Assembly (NCBI RefSeq): GCF_018991925.1
Contig: NW_024737068.1
Location: 8,105,613 to 8,169,612 of the forward strand
Reading direction: 5' to 3'
DNA from: Homarus americanus
Taxonomy: Eukaryota > Arthropoda > Malacostraca > Decapoda > Nephropidae
DNA length: 64,000 bases
Positions 58,605-64,000 of this stretch are shown here, one piece after another (within the stretch, counting starts at the first letter, position 1; the number at the start of each line of letters is the position of its first letter). Position numbers and translations under genes: made by a program. The notes under the pieces were generated by a model. The model was not told the origin of the DNA, searched no databases, and saw only the letters and a program-made list of their open reading frames with translations.

Positions 58605-58905
58605 GTACCAGTTGATTCAAAGTTATAGAAGGAGTCAGATAAGGCTGCCAACACCATATCAAAATCTGTAATTGTAGAAATTGTAATGAAAGATTAAGGG
58701 AATAAAAAATAATGTTAAAGTGATATCAGATATTTATTATGCATACGATACTGATATTATTGCCCCTAATGACAGGTTATTACAAATACTCGTTAAGAGA
58801 TTAGAGGACAAAGGTCAAGAAGATCATCTGAGAATTAATGTTGTACTGATGGAAAATTTGTATGTTTTTGAACGCAAAATTATGATGACAAATGTGAAAA
58901 ATAAA
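58605..58905 (+). pseudogene. Decayed LINE reverse transcriptase, remnant 2
   Basis: EGVR-GCQ (from EGVRQGCP, with TAA replacing the Gln codon, about 58629-58650). Then in another frame YYAYDTDIIAPNDRLLQILV and DHLRINVV (58735-58845), the palm motif and following helices. The first aspartate of the YADD-type box is Tyr, so the active site is lost. Same orientation as remnant 1 and about 430 bp downstream, but the palm region is repeated, so it is a separate copy. Confidence 0.72.
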
Positions 58906-58997
58906 TGAAAATGAAAATAAATCAAGCAAATATGAGACACGACTAAAAGAACATTAATTACAGTAAGAAAAAAGTTTACACAAATAAAATATGTGGA

Positions 58998-59085
58998 CAG
59001 TACTGTTGAGTGGTCAGTACTGTTGAGTGGTCAGTACTGTTGAGTGGTCAGTACTGTTGTATGGGCAGTACTGTTGTATGATCAT
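58998..59085. repeat. 17-bp tandem repeat, five copies
   Basis: The unit is AGTACTGTTGAGTGGTC; the last copies have TATGGGC or TATGATC. Confidence 0.93.
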
Positions 59086-59149
59086 GACTGTATCACGAGC
59101 ATAAATAACCTCATTAACACATTGCAAGTGTATATTTAGCTAATCATCT

Positions 59150-59480
59150 GTATACGCCATATGTAAAATATATCCCCCTAATGTTACAGTATAGACAGAT
59201 ATATAAAGTATTTTAATATTACACTGTTAACTATTCCCTCTTTATACAACACAAGCAGAAATAGTGCGATTTTATATATTACAAAGTATTCCATCTTAGT
59301 TAAATTAAAACTATTCCTAATTTATATAATAGAATAAAAAATATACCATACATTATATATCACACGTATTTCTAATTCATATAACAAGCAAAATATATCA
59401 TACATTATATATCTCAAATAACAATATTTCTAATTAATTTATCTTCAACAGAAATAGATCACCAGTTTATATACCACACG
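59150..59480. repeat. Eroded AT-rich repeat
   Basis: Words ATATATCATACATTATATATC, TTCTAATT-ATATAA and TATATAACAC recur about five times at roughly 60-bp spacing. Confidence 0.55.
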
Positions 59481-59870
59481 AGACAAAGTATATATTTCAC
59501 CCAAACATTACTGAATTCCATCACATTTTATCACGAGGTGGAAACAGGCTCCAATACACGCCAGTTACTCCTTGTTTTCTCTGGTGAGCTAAAGTCGAAT
59601 TTCCTGTTGGTAAATGATAGATTGCCACGTTATACGATTAACAGTTTGTTCCTTGTTTTATTATTTTTGTAAGAAGAAAGAAATTTTAGGAAAGAGAGAG
59701 AGAGTTATTAGCGAATGGGAGTTAAGGAGGAAATTCTGCTGTTAGTTACTGGTATTTTCAGCTTTATTAACCTTTGTTAACTGGTATTTTCAGCTTCTGT
59801 TTAATGGTTGAGGATAAAAATATGATATCGTATTGTTAACGACCTGGAGGATATCTAACTAAACACAAGC
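59481..59870. other. AT-rich unique DNA, no gene seen
   Basis: ACTGGTATTTTCAGCTT occurs twice (about 59749 and 59779) with TTTATTAACC/TTTGTTAACT, a small duplication. Confidence 0.5.
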
Positions 59871-59873
59871 TAA

Positions 59874-60030
59874 ACCTAACCTAACCTAACCTAACCTAAC
59901 CTAACCTAGCATAACCTAACCAAAACTAGACTAAGGAAACAAACTTAACTAACCTATCTAACCAAATTTACCAAACTTATCCAAACATGACCTAACCTAC
60001 TCCCAACCAAACGCAACCAAACCCTAACCT
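59874..60030. repeat. Interstitial (CCTAA)n, eroding rightward
   Basis: Seven perfect units (59876-59910), then CATAACC, CCAAAAC and ACCAAACC variants. Confidence 0.85.
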
Positions 60031-60107
60031 TAACCCATCCAAACCCTAAACAGAAGCACAATGACATTCCGACAACACAAACATAACTCACCTTAATTTA
60101 GATTAAC

Positions 60108-60109
<2 letters not shown>

Positions 60110-60194
<85 letters not shown>
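60110..60194. repeat. (AT)n microsatellite
   Basis: 42 units. Confidence 0.97.
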
Positions 60195-60197
<3 letters not shown>

Positions 60198-61792
60198 TTA
60201 CTTGTCAAGGATGTGTACCGGGCGGAAGTGTGCTAGACGGTTGTGTAAAAATCTTAAGGTCTGGCCATTGTGTTTTTGTGAATAACCAAAAATATTATGA
60301 CTGGAACTAAACTTTTCCTACTACAGGTCTTGCGAGAGGGTTATTAATGTGTCTCTCTCTCTATTATACCAATTAATAGCGATCCCTGTTCACACGCAGA
60401 GGTCCAGGGTTTGATTTCCGACTAGTGAGGTATTGTTTGTATGTGGAAATGCGAGTGTTGTATAGACTGACGAGATAAATATGTATGGGTATGTTTCAGT
60501 GTGGTGGATAAGGTGAAGTATATTCGTAGTATCTAATATGTCGATATATTTTAGTATATTAGATTATGAGAAATATATAAGACGTATATGTCACTGGGTT
60601 ATATTTAGAAATGCTGTTAAAGACCCATATCAAACGATATACTCCTGATTCGCTGATAACCTAACATAAGGATATACCTCAAGCATACCTGATAACATGA
60701 CGTGAATTTACCGACTGAGGAAAAATAAACACGAAAAATATCACTGGACACCGATAAAAAAAAAACCCTTCAATTGAACACGTAAGTCAACACACTGAAC
60801 GAAAGACAACACAGAAGGATATAATTTAACAAGATAAAAAAAAACAGAAGGAAATTCGTATCAGTAAATTACGAAAGAAAGAAAAATTATGATATATGAA
60901 CGAACGTGATCCAATAACACAAATAAATTCAAGACTGGAAAGTAATTCAGTAACTGCGTCAAAGAGGGGAAAAAACCTGATAACGAGCGAATTTTATCAC
61001 GCAGAGTAAAAACCTGCAGAAGGAAATTAATGTATGTTGCATTATTGGCAAGCACCTGCAGAAGGGGAGGGTGCGGGGGGGAGTGGGTGGGAGGAAGGTG
61101 GAAGTTGAGGGACTGACACGCTAACGCCAGCAGCAGCAGTGGGCGGCGGTGATAGCTACATCCTCGTGCGGGGGATAACAAGAACAGAGAGGTGTAATGA
61201 TATGTTGTCTGTTGAAATAAGAACGATGAAACACGGGTTGTGAGTGGTTGTGGGTGGCAAAGACGATGGATTATATTATTATGGGTACCTGTAAATAATA
61301 AGCATAATGGGATATTTATTATAATTAGTTGTAAGTTAGAATAAATATCATGAATATCTATGAGTAACAAAAAAATTAAATAAATAATTGAGTAAAACGA
61401 GATAAATTTACACACAAGTTATGATCAATTGAGAGGACGATTAAATACGGAATTTTAAATGAATTACATTAATTCTCAAAGCACCTAATGATTACTAAAT
61501 ACGAGCCTACATTAAATAAAAACAAAGAACTTATTCATGAACGGGGTATATAAATTCCTAGCTTGACTATAGCTGATTAAGTAGTAACCTTCATCGCTCA
61601 TAACCTTCATAGCTCCTCTTAGCGTCCGGTAACCCCGCGAGCGACACAACAACTATTTTTCTCAATATAATTGTATTCTTTTCATCTAGCTTTTAGTGGA
61701 GTATTTCCGGTGGCGGGGCGGGGCGGCACCTGCTCTGTAATTAGTCATGCCTCACTAAACAACCTCTAATATTTATTATTTTTTTAACCCAG
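60195..61792. other. Mostly unique AT-rich DNA, no gene seen
   Basis: A GTCCAGGGTTTGATTTCCG word (about 60402) resembles a tRNA B-box but lacks a partner. The minus-strand frame 61415 to 60861 has no recognisable feature. Confidence 0.45.
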
Positions 61793-61847
61793 CCAGTGTT
61801 GAGAGGTTGTAACTTACTGGTATACGCATACAAACTTACATGTACAC

Positions 61848-61977
<130 letters not shown>

Positions 61978-62014
61978 ATCATGTAGATCCACAATGAAAA
62001 CGTGGATAAGATAA

Positions 62015-62169
62015 ATCTTGATAAAATCACACGGGAAAAGGGAAACAACGGAGCACCTTAGCTTTCGTCTTTATTCAAGACATCTTCAGAGGCAACTGAA
62101 GATTCTTGAATAAAGACGAAAGCTAAGGTGCTCCGTTGTTTCCCTTTTCCCGTGTGATTTTATCAAGAT
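62015..62169. repeat. Near-perfect inverted repeat, 74-bp arms, 6-nt loop
   Basis: Left arm 62015-62089 and right arm 62096-62169 are inverse complements with a single one-base bulge (62081); the loop is AGGCAA. Both arms, read 5' to 3' towards the outside, contain CTGAAGA, a short hairpin around GAATA, GAAA, then AGC-TAAGGT-GCT-C. This matches the order of a type I hammerhead ribozyme core. Such motifs are known in Penelope-like retroelements. Stem I cannot be drawn convincingly. Confidence 0.9.
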
Positions 62170-62574
62170 ATATATATATCTTTTTAGTGTTTAGTGATTG
62201 TTGCATACTGGTATATGTATACAAACATACATGTATACGTATATATGTATCTTTTCAGTGTTGAGTGGTTGTAACTTACTGGTATATGTATAGAGACATA
62301 CATGTATAAGTATATATGTATCTTTTCAGTGTTTAGTGCTTGTAATATACTAATGCTAAACACATCCCCAGTGTAGTGAAATAATACATTACAGATATCC
62401 TTATTTACATAGATGTTTGTGACTATACATAACAGAATACACAATATGCCAGAGGGTGACTTATGCATACAACACATGCCAGTATCATCATGAATGAGAT
62501 GTGCTATAATGGTTTACTCTAGTGTATGAGGTTATAGTACAGCTGACAGTAGGGTATCAAGGTATCATTGGTTG

Positions 62575-62690
62575 TAAGAGAGGCGATACAGTGGTACGAT
62601 ACAGCGATACGATACAGTGGTTATGATACAATGGTGCGATATGGTGGTGCGATACAATGATACGATACAGGAGAAATATAAAACACATTC
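62575..62690. repeat. Degenerate repeat of GATACAGTGGTACGATAC words
   Basis: About seven units of 14-18 bp (CGATACAG, GGTGCGATA, CAATGATACG). Confidence 0.75.
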
Positions 62691-62814
62691 ATACGACAAA
62701 ACGGTACATTACGTTCGTCTGTTCGAGTGACGTAACGGTACTGAATGTTGGTACGACCCAATAAATGATACGGTACTGTAAACGATCCGTCAGTGGAACC
62801 CAGTGGGACGACCC

Positions 62815-63142
62815 TCCTCAACCACCCGCTGTTGCAAACCATCTCAATCGCCCGCCGTTGCCACCCACTTCAACAACCAGATGCTGCCACCCCACTTCAA
62901 CCACCCCTTGCAACCACCCACCTTACCACCCGTTGCTACCACTCACGTCAACCACCCGTTGCTACCACACAGTTTAACCACCCGCTGTTGCCACCCACCA
63001 ACTATCAGCTGCTGCCACCCACCAACCACCCGCTGCTGCCACCCACCAACCACCCGCTGCTGCCACCCACCAACCACCCGCTGCTGCCACCGACCAACCA
63101 CCCGCTGCTGCCACCGACCAACCACCCGCTGCTGCCACCCAC
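62815..63142. repeat. 24-bp minisatellite with an eroded left half
   Basis: The right part (about 62995-63142) has six near-perfect units of ACCAACCACCCGCTGCTGCC plus ACCC. The left part keeps CAACCACCCGTTGCTACCAC-type variants. Period 24 gives an open octapeptide repeat on both strands; no coding evidence. Confidence 0.92.
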
Positions 63143-63179
63143 CGGAAAAACGCAAACACAAAAAAGGATAAGAAACCCG

Positions 63180-63856
63180 TTTTGAGGAGACTGTGAGGAC
63201 CCCTGGGGCAGTGGTGCTCCAGGGACCCCTGACCACTACCAGCCTGGAGGACCCCCGGCCACTACCAGCCTGGGGACCCCTGACCACTACTGCCTGAGGA
63301 CCCCCGACCACTACCAGCCTGAGGACCACCACCCCTGACCACTATGAACCTGAGGACCCCCGACCACTATCAGCCTCAGGACCCCCTGACCACTACCAGC
63401 CTGAGGATTCCTGACCACTACCAGCCTGAGGACCCCTGACCACTACCAGCCTGGAGGATTCCCTGACCACAGAACCTGAGGACCCCTGACCACTACCAGC
63501 CTGAGGACCCCTGACCACTATCAGCCTGAGGGAGCATGAGGACCCCTGAGCCTGAGGAGACCACTACCAGCCTGAGGGACCCAGTAGAGGACCCGAGCCT
63601 GAGGACTCCCAGCCACTATGAGCCTGGGGAACCTGAGGACCCCTGACCACTACCAGCCTGAGGACTCCGACCACTAGTAGAGGACCCCTGACCACTACCA
63701 GCCTGAGGACTCCTGACCACTATGAGCCTGAGGACTCCCTGACCACTATGAACCTGAGACCCCTGGACCACTACCAGCCTGAGGACTCCTGACCACTACC
63801 AGCCTGGAGGACCCTGACCACTACCAGACTGAGGACCCCTGACCACTACCAGTGAG
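63180..63856. repeat. 25-bp minisatellite, about 26 copies
   Basis: The unit has GAGGACCCCTGACCACTACC and AGCCT. Frequent single-base indels and short deletions; variants TATGAGCCT and ATTCCTGACC are spread through it. Confidence 0.94.
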
Positions 63857-63944
63857 ACAGTAAATGCTGTCGTGGTGCAAGTGTTGGTGTGCGGATGGCC
63901 GACCTCTGACCTCTGCTTCCTGTCGGTGTGGCCTCAGGCCCGAC

Positions 63945-64000
63945 ACGCAGCTCCCCCCCTCCTCCTTCTCCTCCTCCTCCACCTCACCACCTCCTCTTCC
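63945..64000 (+). repeat. (CCT)n tract running off the window
   Basis: CCCCCCTCCTCCTTCTCC-type triplets to the end of the window. Confidence 0.85.

Noticed and set aside
60380..60430. tRNA/SINE B-box GTCCAGGGTTTGATTTCC
   Set aside because: Lone motif without an A box or stem.

Overview
This is eukaryotic, gene-poor, repeat-saturated DNA. It is most likely from an arthropod and probably a decapod crustacean. The arthropod call rests on (TTAGG)n/(CCTAA)n telomere-type tracts at nine or more separate places. The decapod call is an inference from the extreme microsatellite density and the mix of non-LTR retrotransposon fragments. No host gene, rRNA or canonical tRNA could be supported, and there are no bacterial features such as operons, ribosome binding sites or CRISPR.

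Left end (1-6 kb): a frameshifted fragment of a dispersed retroelement-associated ORF (4-601) with an AGT/AAT-rich tail, then a minus-strand protein-kinase-like reading frame (3329 to 1863). The kinase frame has six 37-residue Lys/Arg plus Asp/Ser repeats before the kinase domain and is broken by exactly two in-frame TAG codons. Directly upstream of its ATG is a 2.3 kb, 23-bp minisatellite of about 100 copies. A second copy of the 4-601 element lies on the minus strand at about 12.0-12.4 kb.

Middle: an I-like non-LTR retrotransposon with a long intact RT plus RNase H frame (16359-18731, minus) and a tandemly repeated 3' UTR; a 5'-truncated CR1/L2-like LINE (25274-26037, minus) with an (ATT)n tail; and a 3'-end-only relative at 42.9 kb. 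There are extreme microsatellites, including (AAT)n of 353 bp and (AC)n of about 600 bp. There is also a 0.8 kb polypyrimidine tract, an irregular 1.2 kb array built on TATACCGAA, a tRNA-derived SINE candidate (about 40 kb) and a mariner-type MITE with 42-bp inverted repeats (41.9-42.1 kb).

Right part (43-64 kb): a succession of minisatellites (41, 20, 31, 20, 62, 23, 30, 42, 17, 24 and 25 bp), the largest TTAGG block (55.05-55.21 kb), two decayed LINE reverse transcriptase remnants (57.5-58.2 and 58.6-58.9 kb), and a near-perfect 74-bp-arm hairpin at 62.0-62.2 kb. Both hairpin arms carry a hammerhead-ribozyme-like core, which suggests a Penelope-like origin.

There are no genes working together in a pathway. 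The window is best read as intergenic or intronic DNA shaped by retroelements and tandem-repeat expansion and decay. Most long open frames here exist only because a repeat unit has no stop codon.
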